From: Lutibacter sp.
Lineage (GTDB): Bacteria; Bacteroidota; Bacteroidia; Flavobacteriales; Flavobacteriaceae
Direction: 5' to 3'
Assembly (NCBI GenBank): GCA_030590985.1
Contig: JAUVBX010000003.1
Span: 1-42,816 of the forward strand
Length of the DNA: 42,816 nucleotides
Under the pieces are notes generated by a model. It did no database searches, was not told where the DNA came from, and worked only from the letters and a program-made list of their open reading frames with translations. Below, one piece after another: positions 33,672-41,405 of the stretch. Position 1 is the first letter of the stretch, and every line of letters starts with the position of its first letter. A program made the position numbers and the translations under genes.

Positions 33672-35177
33672 ATGAATGCTACAAAAAAATTATTTCTTAT
33701 TCTCATTTTACTTGTTTTTACAGGAATAAGTAATGCCCAATCAACTGCTATAGAAGGGGTCTGGAAACTTACAGAAATACATGATGGCGATCAAACCTAT
33801 CCCATGAACCTTTCTGTTAATTTTAAAGACGCTGGAAAAATTGAAATATCTGGAAGCAATGTTGGAAGTTGGTCTTTAGACAAGACAGAAAATACACTTA
33901 CTATCAGTAGTGATTATTTGATGGCTTTAGAAGGAGAAAATAAAATAGAGACACTAAGCAATACCGAATTAAAACTAGTTAATACTAAGGGTGACATCAA
34001 TAGTCTTACGCGAATGAGCCTTCCCAAAGGTGCCGAGCTTAACAATAAAGCAACAGGAGAATGGCTACTCAATAAGATTGAAAAACAAGGTGCAATTAAC
34101 TTTATTGGTCAACTTGTTGATTTTAATAAAAATGGAATCTTTTATGTACAAGAAATGGTATTTGGGACTTGGGATTATAATAAATCCAACCAAGTATTGA
34201 ATATTGATGCAGAAAGGATAACAGGAGATCATACTATTCTTAAAAATGATAACACGGAACTTATCCTAGAAAAAGAGGGAGAAAAACTGTATTTCAAAAA
34301 AACTAATAAACAAAAAATTCAATCAGAAAATAAGAAATCAGGTTTATTTGGGTCTTGGGAATTTGAGGAAGAAACCAATGCTGACCTAAAAAGATTTATA
34401 ACTTTTAAAGCACCTGACAATTTCACAGTTCTCGAAAAAGGAGAAGGCATGGAAAGCAAGTCTGGTGGTATGTGGATTTTTGATGAAAAAGATAAAACAC
34501 TTTTATTAATAGGACAAGTAGAAAACCTAAGAGGCTTAAGTAAAGTGATTGTCGTAACCAAAAAAGAATTTTCAGTAGAAAATAACGGGAAAATTTACAT
34601 CTTAAAAAAGGTAGTACAAGATGCCGTTAATATTCAAAGATTGAGTTTCTCAGAAGAAGATTTTTATGATGATAATGGCGATTATAAATACTATGATGAT
34701 GAACAAAAACTACCATGGCAAGATTCCTATCAAATGATTGCTGATTTATCGAAAGTTAAACATTTAGTATATAAATTTTCAACTTTAATTGAGAGTACAA
34801 AATCTTTTACCACCAAAATACTAACGGCAGATGTGATAGTTAATAAAGAAAAACAAACACTAAGTATTGACAATATTTTTAGTGGATATGACAAATATAA
34901 TTTGCCCGATGATACACAATTATCTCCTAACGAATTTGATTATTATAATAAATTATACCCATTAGAAGGTGATTCTTATAGAATTGTAGGTAAAGAAGAA
35001 GTCATCACACCAGTAGGAACTTTTATCTGTACAGTAATAGAAGCCACAGCGAGTTTTGATGAAAAAATAAAACTCTGGATGATTAATGACAAACCAGGGA
35101 TAATCGCAAAAATAATAAAAGATAGAGCAGGTGATTTAGGCTTTTATAAAGTCTATGAACTACAAGAAATAAATTAA
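33672..35177 (+). CDS. Secreted protein with three lipocalin-like repeats and a DUF3108-like C-terminal part
   Basis: This 501-residue protein has a signal peptide (LFLILILLVFTGISNAQ). The start at 33672 is chosen because the longer frame begins at the edge of the upstream palindromic element. Three internal repeats of about 85 residues are visible: 28-105 (GVWKL, GSWSLDKTENTLTI), 129-210 (GEWLL, GTWDYNKSNQVLNI) and 227-312 (GSWEF, GMWIFDEKDKTLLLI). Each pairs an initial G-x-W with a second G-x-W about 35 residues later, as in lipocalin-like small barrels. The C-terminal about 150 residues (YRIVGKEEVITPVGTFICTV) resemble the DUF3108 / lipoprotein-carrier-like fold. A lipid- or ligand-binding periplasmic role is plausible but inferred. 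Confidence 0.8.
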   Translation: MNATKKLFLILILLVFTGISNAQSTAIEGVWKLTEIHDGDQTYPMNLSVNFKDAGKIEISGSNVGSWSLDKTENTLTISSDYLMALEGENKIETLSNTELKLVNTKGDINSLTRMSLPKGAELNNKATGEWLLNKIEKQGAINFIGQLVDFNKNGIFYVQEMVFGTWDYNKSNQVLNIDAERITGDHTILKNDNTELILEKEGEKLYFKKTNKQKIQSENKKSGLFGSWEFEEETNADLKRFITFKAPDNFTVLEKGEGMESKSGGMWIFDEKDKTLLLIGQVENLRGLSKVIVVTKKEFSVENNGKIYILKKVVQDAVNIQRLSFSEEDFYDDNGDYKYYDDEQKLPWQDSYQMIADLSKVKHLVYKFSTLIESTKSFTTKILTADVIVNKEKQTLSIDNIFSGYDKYNLPDDTQLSPNEFDYYNKLYPLEGDSYRIVGKEEVITPVGTFICTVIEATASFDEKIKLWMINDKPGIIAKIIKDRAGDLGFYKVYELQEIN

Positions 35178-35187
35178 CATAACTAGC

Positions 35188-35832
35188 ATGAAAAAAATAT
35201 TTTTAATTAGCATTTTTATCTTTCCTTTGGTTTACACGATACAAGCCCAAGAAAATCCATCCACAGAAACACCATCAGCAGAAGAAGTACAAGAAGGTGT
35301 CAATGCATTACAAAACCAAGTAAAATCACTCTTTGAGTATTACGAAAAGTATGATGAAAATGCTTCTAAAAAAGATAAAAAGGATGCGCTAGACAAAACC
35401 ATTGATGATATGGCAGGCAAAGGAAACGTAAGTGAAAAAGATAAAGCAGATTCTTTTAAAATAATTGATGCGTATATCAAAGGAGATAAAGGAGAAAAAA
35501 TAGAAATCGATAAGCAGAAAAAGGAAGGGGTTGTAGACTTTCTTAATCAAATTAAAAACGGGGAACAAGATGCTTTAGCTATTTTTAAAGAGGCTACAAC
35601 AGATGCCAAAATGGACCAAATGACGACAAGTGCAGCAATAGAACTGTATAAAAATGGAGTGAGATATAAAGACGGGCATCCAACCTGGTTCACTTTCGAA
35701 GAATTTAAAGCTCTAATTTTAAAAGATACCTCAAAGAACCCACCTCCAACAGATGGAGAAATAAGAACATTATTTAACGCTTGGAATGAAAGCCTTAAAA
35801 AAGGAAATCCACGTTTTAGACCTAATAATTAG
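35188..35832 (+). CDS. Secreted helical protein of unknown function
   Basis: I do not recognise this 214-residue protein. It has a signal peptide (MKKIFLISIFIFPLVYTIQAQ) and a strongly charged, mostly helical mature part rich in Lys, Asp and Glu, with no Cys. VQEGVNALQNQVKSLFEYYE near residue 35 looks like a coiled coil. The C-terminal part (GHPTWFTFEEFKALILKDTS, then GEIRTLFNAWNESLKKGNPR) is less charged and may be a small domain. It starts ten bases after the lipocalin-repeat gene and is surely in the same transcript. Confidence 0.75.
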   Translation: MKKIFLISIFIFPLVYTIQAQENPSTETPSAEEVQEGVNALQNQVKSLFEYYEKYDENASKKDKKDALDKTIDDMAGKGNVSEKDKADSFKIIDAYIKGDKGEKIEIDKQKKEGVVDFLNQIKNGEQDALAIFKEATTDAKMDQMTTSAAIELYKNGVRYKDGHPTWFTFEEFKALILKDTSKNPPPTDGEIRTLFNAWNESLKKGNPRFRPNN

Positions 35833-35873
35833 ATTATAAATACATTAAAATAATTAATATATAAACAAGTAAA

Positions 35874-36404
35874 ATGAAAAACACAATCAAATTTTTAGCC
35901 ATTTTAGTAATAATAAGCAGTTTTATGTCTTGTGAAGACTTAACCGATGTTACTTTTGACACCAGTATTACTGAACGCATTGATGTAAATATACCCAACA
36001 CATCGGGAGAATCTGCTGCATTTAGTGCCCAAAACATTATTAAATTAGAAAATGGTAGTGGACAAATTGATGACTATCTAAATTATATTAAAGATGTCGA
36101 AATTAAAAAATTAAGCTACAAAATAATTAATTTCTCTGGTGATGAAAATGGTGTTGTTACAGTTAGTTTTAACGTCAATGGAACATTATTAAAAGAACAT
36201 GTTGCAATGAATGTTAAAGCAGTAGCTGATAGCGGAGAAATATTTGAAGTTACTGATTTACAAGAATTAAATACCATAGCAACTGCTATGAAAAATAGTA
36301 AACAAGTTACTATAAGCTATAACGGAGATGCCATCACAAATGATACTTTAAATTTTAAAGTAGAAGTGACTCTCGAATTAGCTATCACAGCTGACCCTAT
36401 TTAA
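35874..36404 (+). CDS. Lipoprotein of unknown function
   Basis: This 176-residue protein has a lipoprotein signal ending SFMSC (C20), followed by EDLTD, whose acidic residues fit the Bacteroidota surface-export signal. The mature part is a predicted beta-rich domain (VTFDTSITERIDVNIPNTSG, then LSYKIINFSGDENGVVTVSF, VTLELAITADPI). I know no named family for it. It lies 41 bases after the previous gene in the same orientation and is followed by a 12-bp inverted repeat. Confidence 0.75.
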   Translation: MKNTIKFLAILVIISSFMSCEDLTDVTFDTSITERIDVNIPNTSGESAAFSAQNIIKLENGSGQIDDYLNYIKDVEIKKLSYKIINFSGDENGVVTVSFNVNGTLLKEHVAMNVKAVADSGEIFEVTDLQELNTIATAMKNSKQVTISYNGDAITNDTLNFKVEVTLELAITADPI

Positions 36405-36412
36405 TAAACAAC

Positions 36413-36462
36413 AATTCATAAAAGTAAAGGGTGTGCTTTTATGAATTATAAAAAAAACACCC
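36413..36462. repeat. 12-bp inverted repeat with a competing stem
   Basis: AATTCATAAAAG (36413-36424) pairs perfectly with CTTTTATGAATT (36436-36447). The loop contains GGGTGT (36429-36434), which can instead pair with ACACCC at 36457-36462. The sequence could switch between two folds. There is no T tail after either stem on the plus strand. Confidence 0.65.
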
Positions 36463-36491
36463 AAAACAATCATTAATTAAGAATCAAAATT

Positions 36492-36965
36492 ATGAAAAAA
36501 ATTATTTTAACATTAGTAATCGTCTTAGGAATTTCACAATTCGCAAAAGCACAAATTGACATAGGTGCTGGTATCGCTCTTTGGGGAGATATGGGTATAG
36601 AAGTAAAAGCAGATTTCCCAGTTACTGAAGAAATTTCAATCTCACCATCCATTGACTATTTCTTTGAAGATTATCCAGGAGCCTCCATTACAAGTTTGGT
36701 ATTTAATGTAGATGGACACTACAATTTTGAAGTTGGAGAAGGTTTTGTTGCCTATCCTATTCTTGGTATAAATTACTGGAATTACAGCATTAATTTTGAT
36801 GATGAGTTGTATGATGATTTTGGAGGAACTAGCGGTGGTGATGTTGGCTTGAATGCAGGCGGCGGTGCCACATACGCACTATCAGACAGCATGAAACTAT
36901 ATGCAGAAGTGAAGTTTATGAGAAGCGATGTAGGCTTATCTGCTGGAATTCTATTTGGACTATAA
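36492..36965 (+). CDS. Small outer membrane beta-barrel protein
   Basis: This 157-residue protein has a signal peptide (LTLVIVLGISQFAKAQ). The mature part alternates short amphipathic strands with acidic loops: IDIGAGIALWGDMGIEVKAD, ISISPSIDYFFEDYPGA, VFNVDGHYNFEVG and the final VGLSAGILFGL ending on Leu. The length suggests an eight-stranded barrel of the OmpX/OmpW or porin-family type. No function can be given. It is followed by a good terminator. Confidence 0.78.
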   Translation: MKKIILTLVIVLGISQFAKAQIDIGAGIALWGDMGIEVKADFPVTEEISISPSIDYFFEDYPGASITSLVFNVDGHYNFEVGEGFVAYPILGINYWNYSINFDDELYDDFGGTSGGDVGLNAGGGATYALSDSMKLYAEVKFMRSDVGLSAGILFGL

Positions 36966-36992
36966 CAAATTTAGTCTAATACAATAAAAACT

Positions 36993-37037
36993 AAGGTATG
37001 TAGGCGTTAAATGGTTTAATTCTTACATGCCTTTTTT
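36993..37037 (+). terminator. Intrinsic terminator after the beta-barrel gene
   Basis: AAGGTATGTAG pairs with CTTACATGCCTT (some G-U pairs), followed by six T. Confidence 0.75.
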
Positions 37038-37073
37038 AGCTCTTTAACAAAATTAACAAATGATAAAAAACAA

Positions 37074-38051
37074 ATGAAAAAACTTATTAGATTATCAGTC
37101 ATGTTACTTCTTTTTGCAGCAATTTTTAACTCTTGTAAAAAAGATGACCCAGAACCAACAATTGAGTACAATTTAGATACTGAATATTTCACAGTTAAAG
37201 ATGCTGCATACGTACAAGACGAATTTCCAGAGGCTTCAAGTGGATCAGCACCTAGCATTGAAACTCTTAATGGGAATCCATCTGTAATTCCAGGTGGTAG
37301 CAATCCAATTGCTATCCAAACAGATGATGATATTGCCAAAATATTAATTGGCGTCAGCGATGTTGGAGGTTATTTCAGTTTACCAGCATCTGAAGCTAAA
37401 ACCACTGGAGATTACCTGTTTTATATATTGATGAATCAAACCTTAGCTGTAGAAACTTTTACTATTGTAATCGCTATACAAACTTCTGCTGGCGCAGTTA
37501 GTGAACACGAAACAATAGTGGTTTCTTTAGTACAAGTAGGTACAGGAAAATTACAAATTAGTTGTGCTTGGGATCAATTGAATGATGTAGATTTACATTT
37601 AGTAGAACCAAATGGTCAAGAAATATATTATGGTAGTAGCATATCAAATAATGGAGGTGAGTTAGACCTCGATTCTAATGCTGCATGTTATTTAGATTAT
37701 ATAAATAACGAAAATATAACTTATAGTGAAAATGCCATTGTTGAAAATGGTGAATATATAGTTCGCGTTGACTTTTGGTCAAATTGTGATATTACGGATA
37801 ACACCAATTACAGTGTAACAGCTTATTACGAAGGCGTACTATTAACACCTACCACAGGGACAAATCCTTACCAAGGAAGTTTCGCGCCAAACGAAGATGA
37901 TGCTGGTGGAATTGGTGATGGAGTTGAAGTGATGAAGTTTAGTATTTCAGGAGGTAAGTCAAATATTGAAACGCAATCTTTATTGAAATTTAATTATCCT
38001 TCCGATAAGAGAAGTACAAAAAATTTAAGTCCACAAAAAGGCAATATGTAA
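37074..38051 (+). CDS. Lipoprotein with DUF2135 (YfaP-like) domain
   Basis: This 325-residue protein has a lipoprotein signal ending AAIFNSC (C21), followed by KKDDPEP, whose acidic residues suggest surface export. The middle (LQISCAWDQLNDVDLHLVEP, then GQEIYYGSSISNNGGELDLD) and NGEYIVRVDFWSNCDITDNT match the DUF2135/YfaP pattern, whose Asp and Asn residues suggest calcium binding. The preceding part (about 70-150) is beta-rich, possibly an Ig-like domain. The last about 30 residues are basic and unstructured (NYPSDKRSTKNLSPQKG). Confidence 0.82.
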   Translation: MKKLIRLSVMLLLFAAIFNSCKKDDPEPTIEYNLDTEYFTVKDAAYVQDEFPEASSGSAPSIETLNGNPSVIPGGSNPIAIQTDDDIAKILIGVSDVGGYFSLPASEAKTTGDYLFYILMNQTLAVETFTIVIAIQTSAGAVSEHETIVVSLVQVGTGKLQISCAWDQLNDVDLHLVEPNGQEIYYGSSISNNGGELDLDSNAACYLDYINNENITYSENAIVENGEYIVRVDFWSNCDITDNTNYSVTAYYEGVLLTPTTGTNPYQGSFAPNEDDAGGIGDGVEVMKFSISGGKSNIETQSLLKFNYPSDKRSTKNLSPQKGNM

Positions 38052-38065
38052 AAAAGAAATATTTT

Positions 38066-38105
38066 TTCCAAATGTATTCAATGGATACGTTGAATACATT
38101 TGGAA
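38066..38105. terminator. Perfect 16-bp hairpin between two lipoprotein genes
   Basis: The core arms CCAAATGTATTCAA (38068-38081) and TTGAATACATTTGG (38090-38103) are perfect complements, extended to 16 bp by two T-A pairs, with an eight-base loop. A short T run lies upstream and only TTTC follows. It could be a weak terminator or a processing or stability element. Confidence 0.6.
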
Positions 38106-38130
38106 TTTCATAAATAATAACCTTAAACAA

Positions 38131-39030
38131 ATGAAAAAACTAAGCATTATCCTTTCTCTATTTATAGTAATAACTAGTTGTAAAGGAAACGAAAACAAAT
38201 CAGCAGATAGTTTGTCTGTAAAATCAGATAAACAAGAAAGTAAACTCAAACGCTACGAAGTAAAATCAGGAATCATACAATATAAATCCACAGTTTCTGG
38301 TAAAGTGATGGGTAGTGTAATTACAGGGTCTGGTACAGAAAGCATCTATTTTAAAGATTGGGGTGCCATTGAACTTCTAGAAGAACAATCAACTCAAACA
38401 ACCAAAACAAATATTTTTGGACGCAAAAATACCGAAACGACCAACACACACACCATGTCTAAACTTGACAATGGAGAAAGTTACCACGTCGATTTTGATA
38501 AAAAACAAATATTCTTACGTAGAGATATGGCAATGGATATGACCAAAGCCCTTCATCCAGATGCAGATGCTGGTGATGTCGGTAAAAATATGTTAGAAAG
38601 CATGGGGGGTAAAAAAATTGGTAATGAAACATATCTTGGTTATAATTGTGAAATATGGGATATAATGGGAGGTAAACAATGGATGTACAAAGGCACCGTT
38701 TTAAAACTAGAAATGACTATTATGGGTATTACAACCATTAAAGAAGCCACTAGCGCGAAATTTAATGTATCTGTATCAGATAAATACTTCCAACTACCTG
38801 ATTTTCCTATTCAAAAAGAAGAAGGATTTTTAGATAATGATGCGTTTGAAGACGATATGGAAGATATGAATGCCAATATGGATAAATTAGAAAAAATGTC
38901 TTTCGAAGAATGGAAAAAATTAGCTCTTGCAGATAAAGAAGATGAAGAAATGCAAAATATGAGTGACGAAGAATTACTTCAAACATATGATATGTTGCAA
39001 AAAATGATAAAAATGAGAAAGGGTAAATAA
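38131..39030 (+). CDS. Lipoprotein related to DUF4412/lipoprotein-carrier-like proteins
   Basis: This 299-residue protein has a lipoprotein signal ending FIVITSC (C17) followed by KGNENKS. The middle (YEVKSGIIQYKSTVSGKVMG near 47, GGKKIGNETYLGYNCEIWDI near 165, KLEMTIMGITTIKEATSAKF near 195) has the strand order of DUF4412-type proteins, where a strand pair with a conserved x-C-x-x-W/F is followed by a long meander. The C-terminal about 75 residues are highly acidic and helical (EDDMEDMNANMDKLEKMSFE, then EEWKKLALADKEDEEMQNMS). The role is unknown; a DUF4412 protein is encoded about 1.5 kb downstream. It ends in a strong terminator. Confidence 0.72.
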   Translation: MKKLSIILSLFIVITSCKGNENKSADSLSVKSDKQESKLKRYEVKSGIIQYKSTVSGKVMGSVITGSGTESIYFKDWGAIELLEEQSTQTTKTNIFGRKNTETTNTHTMSKLDNGESYHVDFDKKQIFLRRDMAMDMTKALHPDADAGDVGKNMLESMGGKKIGNETYLGYNCEIWDIMGGKQWMYKGTVLKLEMTIMGITTIKEATSAKFNVSVSDKYFQLPDFPIQKEEGFLDNDAFEDDMEDMNANMDKLEKMSFEEWKKLALADKEDEEMQNMSDEELLQTYDMLQKMIKMRKGK

Positions 39031-39086
39031 TCTTTTATTTATCTCAGAGTATTTGCAATTTTAAGTATTAAAAATATATATTCTTT

Positions 39087-39130
39087 AAAAAAGGGTGTTC
39101 GTTATCTATAATAAACGTACACCCTTTTTT
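39087..39130 (+). terminator. Intrinsic terminator
   Basis: AAAAAAGGGTGT pairs with ACACCCTTTTTT over 12 bp, with further pairing possible in the loop (CGTT with AACG). It ends the 38131 transcript. The shared A/T tracts may let it work in both directions. Confidence 0.9.
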
Positions 39131-39134
39131 CTAG

Positions 39135-39148
39135 AGTCAGCATAACAA
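39135..39148. other. Element shared by the upstream regions of the two OmpA paralogues
   Basis: AGTCAGCATAACAA matches 13 of 14 bases of AGTTAGCATAACAA at 32087-32100. It lies 152 bases before the start of OmpA paralogue 2, against 140 for paralogue 1. It may be a remnant of the duplication or a binding site. Confidence 0.35.
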
Positions 39149-39238
39149 TTATCAACAGCTTTTAACATAAGACTGCAGGCTTTGCGTTATGATAATAAAA
39201 ATTTATCAAAAATTACAGTAAAAATAATTATTGATTTT

Positions 39239-39270
39239 TTTTGTAATATATTGAGAATGAAGTACCTTTG
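39239..39270 (+). promoter_or_regulatory. Promoter of OmpA paralogue 2
   Basis: TTG at 39241-39243, preceded by a T run, is followed after exactly 19 bases by TACCTTTG (39263-39270). Both boxes and spacing match the Bacteroidota consensus. It is 30 bases before the ATG. Confidence 0.75.
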
Positions 39271-39300
39271 TGTTGTACTCACTCTAAAATAGATTTGCAA

Positions 39301-40533
39301 ATGAAAACATTTCTCAAAATCTTAGTAGTAGTCGCTGTATTCCTACTAACACCACAACAAGTTGAAGCACAGTTTTTAAAAAAATTAGCCAAAAAAGCTG
39401 AAGACAAAATTGAGCGTGAAGCTGAAAGACGTGCACAAAGACGAGTAGATAAAAAAATTGATGAAAAATATGATGAAATTGAAGATGAAATTGATGGAAA
39501 AAATAAAAAGAAAGAAGAAAAGAAAACAAATAAAAAATCTAAAAAAGAAAAGGATAAGAATATAGATAACAATAAGACTGACACAAAATTAATCATGGTT
39601 TGGAATAAATTTGATTTTATTCCTGGCGATAAAATAATTTTTGAAGACAACCTAATTGGAGAAGAGAATGGAGAGTTCCCTTCTAGGTGGGATTTACACG
39701 ATGGAAATGCTGAGAATGCAGTATTCGGAAATGAAAATGTAATTATGTTCAGAGATGGTGCCCCATCTATTGTCCCGTATCTTAAAAACTCAAAATCTGA
39801 CTATTTACCAGAAGTATTTACTGTTGAGTTTGATCTTTATCTTCCAAGTAATGATTTTACTGTTTATTTTTATGACAAGAAAAACCAAAGTCAACCAAAT
39901 GGATCAAGCTACCTAAGCATATCAACAAATGGAATGTTTTTTAGACCAGCGAGTAGTGAAATTCCTGGTAAGAAAACAATCAAAGAGACTTGGGCTCACA
40001 TTGCTATAGCCTATACAAATGGAAAATTAAAAGCTTATATTGATGAAACAAGATTGATAAATATACCACACCTTCCCTTCAATCCATCAGGAATAACGCT
40101 ACTTGGCTACCATGCAAGCAACAAACACCCTTATTTTATAAAAAATTTCCGAATAGCTGAAGGAGGCGTAAAATATTACGACCGATTCCTCCAAAACGGT
40201 AAAATTATTGCCAATGGTATTCGATTTGATATAAATAAAGCAACTCTACGACCCGAATCTATGGGCATAATTAATAAAATAGTTATTTTAATGAAAGATA
40301 ATCCTGATATAAATTTTAGTGTTGAAGGACATACCGATAGTGATGGTGATGATGCTTTTAATCTGAAACTTTCAGAAAATCGAGCAAAAACCGTAATGAA
40401 TACGATGATAAATATGGGAATAGCTTCCAACCGACTCGCTTTTAAAGGCATGGGAGAAAGTAAACCTATTGAAAGTAATGGAACTCCTGAAGGGAAAGCA
40501 AATAACCGTAGAGTAGAATTTGTGAAAATGTAA
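39301..40533 (+). CDS. OmpA-family protein with LamG-like middle domain (paralogue 2)
   Basis: This 410-residue protein is a close paralogue of the protein at 32241. It shares the signal peptide pattern (PQQVEA|QFLKKLA), the helix KIEREAERRAQRRVDKKIDE, the middle-domain blocks FDFIPGD, GEFPSRWDLHDGNAE, IVPYLKNSKSDYLPEVFTVE and DETRLINIP, and the OmpA domain (NFSVEGHTDSDGD, NNRRVEFVKM) with the peptidoglycan-binding Asp and Arg. The linker is shorter and less Asn/Ser-rich than in paralogue 1. ATG 39301 is chosen because it starts the signal peptide and follows a consensus promoter. A DUF4412 gene follows after 41 bases. Confidence 0.9.
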   Translation: MKTFLKILVVVAVFLLTPQQVEAQFLKKLAKKAEDKIEREAERRAQRRVDKKIDEKYDEIEDEIDGKNKKKEEKKTNKKSKKEKDKNIDNNKTDTKLIMVWNKFDFIPGDKIIFEDNLIGEENGEFPSRWDLHDGNAENAVFGNENVIMFRDGAPSIVPYLKNSKSDYLPEVFTVEFDLYLPSNDFTVYFYDKKNQSQPNGSSYLSISTNGMFFRPASSEIPGKKTIKETWAHIAIAYTNGKLKAYIDETRLINIPHLPFNPSGITLLGYHASNKHPYFIKNFRIAEGGVKYYDRFLQNGKIIANGIRFDINKATLRPESMGIINKIVILMKDNPDINFSVEGHTDSDGDDAFNLKLSENRAKTVMNTMINMGIASNRLAFKGMGESKPIESNGTPEGKANNRRVEFVKM

Positions 40534-40574
40534 AAACAATAGATAGTTATATTAATCAATAAAAGAGATACATC

Positions 40575-41138
40575 ATGAAAAAAGTAATCTTTTTATTTAT
40601 ATTTAGCTTATTAATCCTACCTCTATCAGCACAGTTCAAAGCAAAAATGGTATTTAATACCATGGATAAACAACGAGATTTTATCGTTTATTCAGCGGAT
40701 GATGGGTATCGTTATGAATTTAATGAAGACGGTCAGGAAGGTATTATTCTTGTAGAAAAGGGTTCACAGCAATTAATTATATTGATGCCTCAACAAAAAA
40801 TGGCGATGAAAAGTGCTGCTAGAAGTCCAATGAGCATGGCCAGTGATCCTTTACAATCCTATGAATACCATAAAGCTACGGGAATTCTTAAAGAAGTTGG
40901 TAAGGAAACACTAAATGACATTGAGTGTACAAAATTTGAGTTGTGGAATAAAGAAAATTCGAGTCAAAAAATGTACACTGTTTGGCTTTCAGATAAGTAT
41001 GAGTTTCCAATTAAAATGGTCAATCATATTGATGGCGTAGAAGGAACTGGTATGGAATTAAAAAATATTGAACCTTGGACACCTAACGCTGATAGTTTTT
41101 CAATTCCTGAATCTTATCAAGTTATTGTCGCGCCCTAA
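40575..41138 (+). CDS. DUF4412-family secreted protein
   Basis: This 187-residue protein has a signal peptide (VIFLFIFSLLILPLSAQF). The rest matches DUF4412: FKAKMVFNTMDKQRDFIVYS, RYEFNEDGQEGIILVEKGSQ, LIILMPQQKMAMKSA, GKETLNDIECTKFELW and YTVWLSDKYEFPIKMVNH. The family resembles the half-barrel of lipoprotein-carrier proteins and is thought to bind something hydrophobic in the periplasm; nothing firmer is known. It starts 41 bases after OmpA paralogue 2 and is probably its operon partner. Confidence 0.85.
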   Translation: MKKVIFLFIFSLLILPLSAQFKAKMVFNTMDKQRDFIVYSADDGYRYEFNEDGQEGIILVEKGSQQLIILMPQQKMAMKSAARSPMSMASDPLQSYEYHKATGILKEVGKETLNDIECTKFELWNKENSSQKMYTVWLSDKYEFPIKMVNHIDGVEGTGMELKNIEPWTPNADSFSIPESYQVIVAP

Positions 41139-41253
41139 TTATTGTGGGAGTGTATTATTAATTGTATTTTAAATGGTAATTGGTATAAATTATAATTACT
41201 TACTAAAGGACTACCACTGAATAGTTTTTTAGTTACTTCATTTTTTTGGGTAA

Positions 41254-41305
41254 GTTTCATCACCTGATGAAACCGAAGAAGAGCACCGCTAGTCGGTGCT
41301 CTTTA
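41254..41305 (+). terminator. Tandem hairpins, the second a likely terminator
   Basis: The first hairpin is GTTTCATCA and TGATGAAAC around two bases (41254-41273). The second is AGAGCACCG and CGGTGCTCT around five bases (41280-41302), followed by a weak T run. The pair resembles the hairpin plus terminator at 12969-13042. It closes the envelope cluster before the Crp/Fnr gene. Confidence 0.65.
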
Positions 41306-41359
41306 TCTATCATCCTTTGATAAACATACAAAAGCCATAAATGTTATTTACAAATATTG

Positions 41360-41367
41360 TAAATTTG
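41360..41367 (+). promoter_or_regulatory. -7 box TAAATTTG for the Crp/Fnr gene
   Basis: It matches TAnnTTTG, 38 bases before the ATG at 41406. Confidence 0.45.
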
Positions 41368-41405
41368 CAAACATTACTACTAATATCAAGTGAAATACTC
41401 GAATT

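Noticed and set aside
39279-39650. Minus-strand hydrophobic ORF opposite the start of OmpA paralogue 2
   Set aside because: It is the antisense of a Lys/Glu-rich helix, which always reads as Phe/Leu/Ser-rich; it has no independent support.
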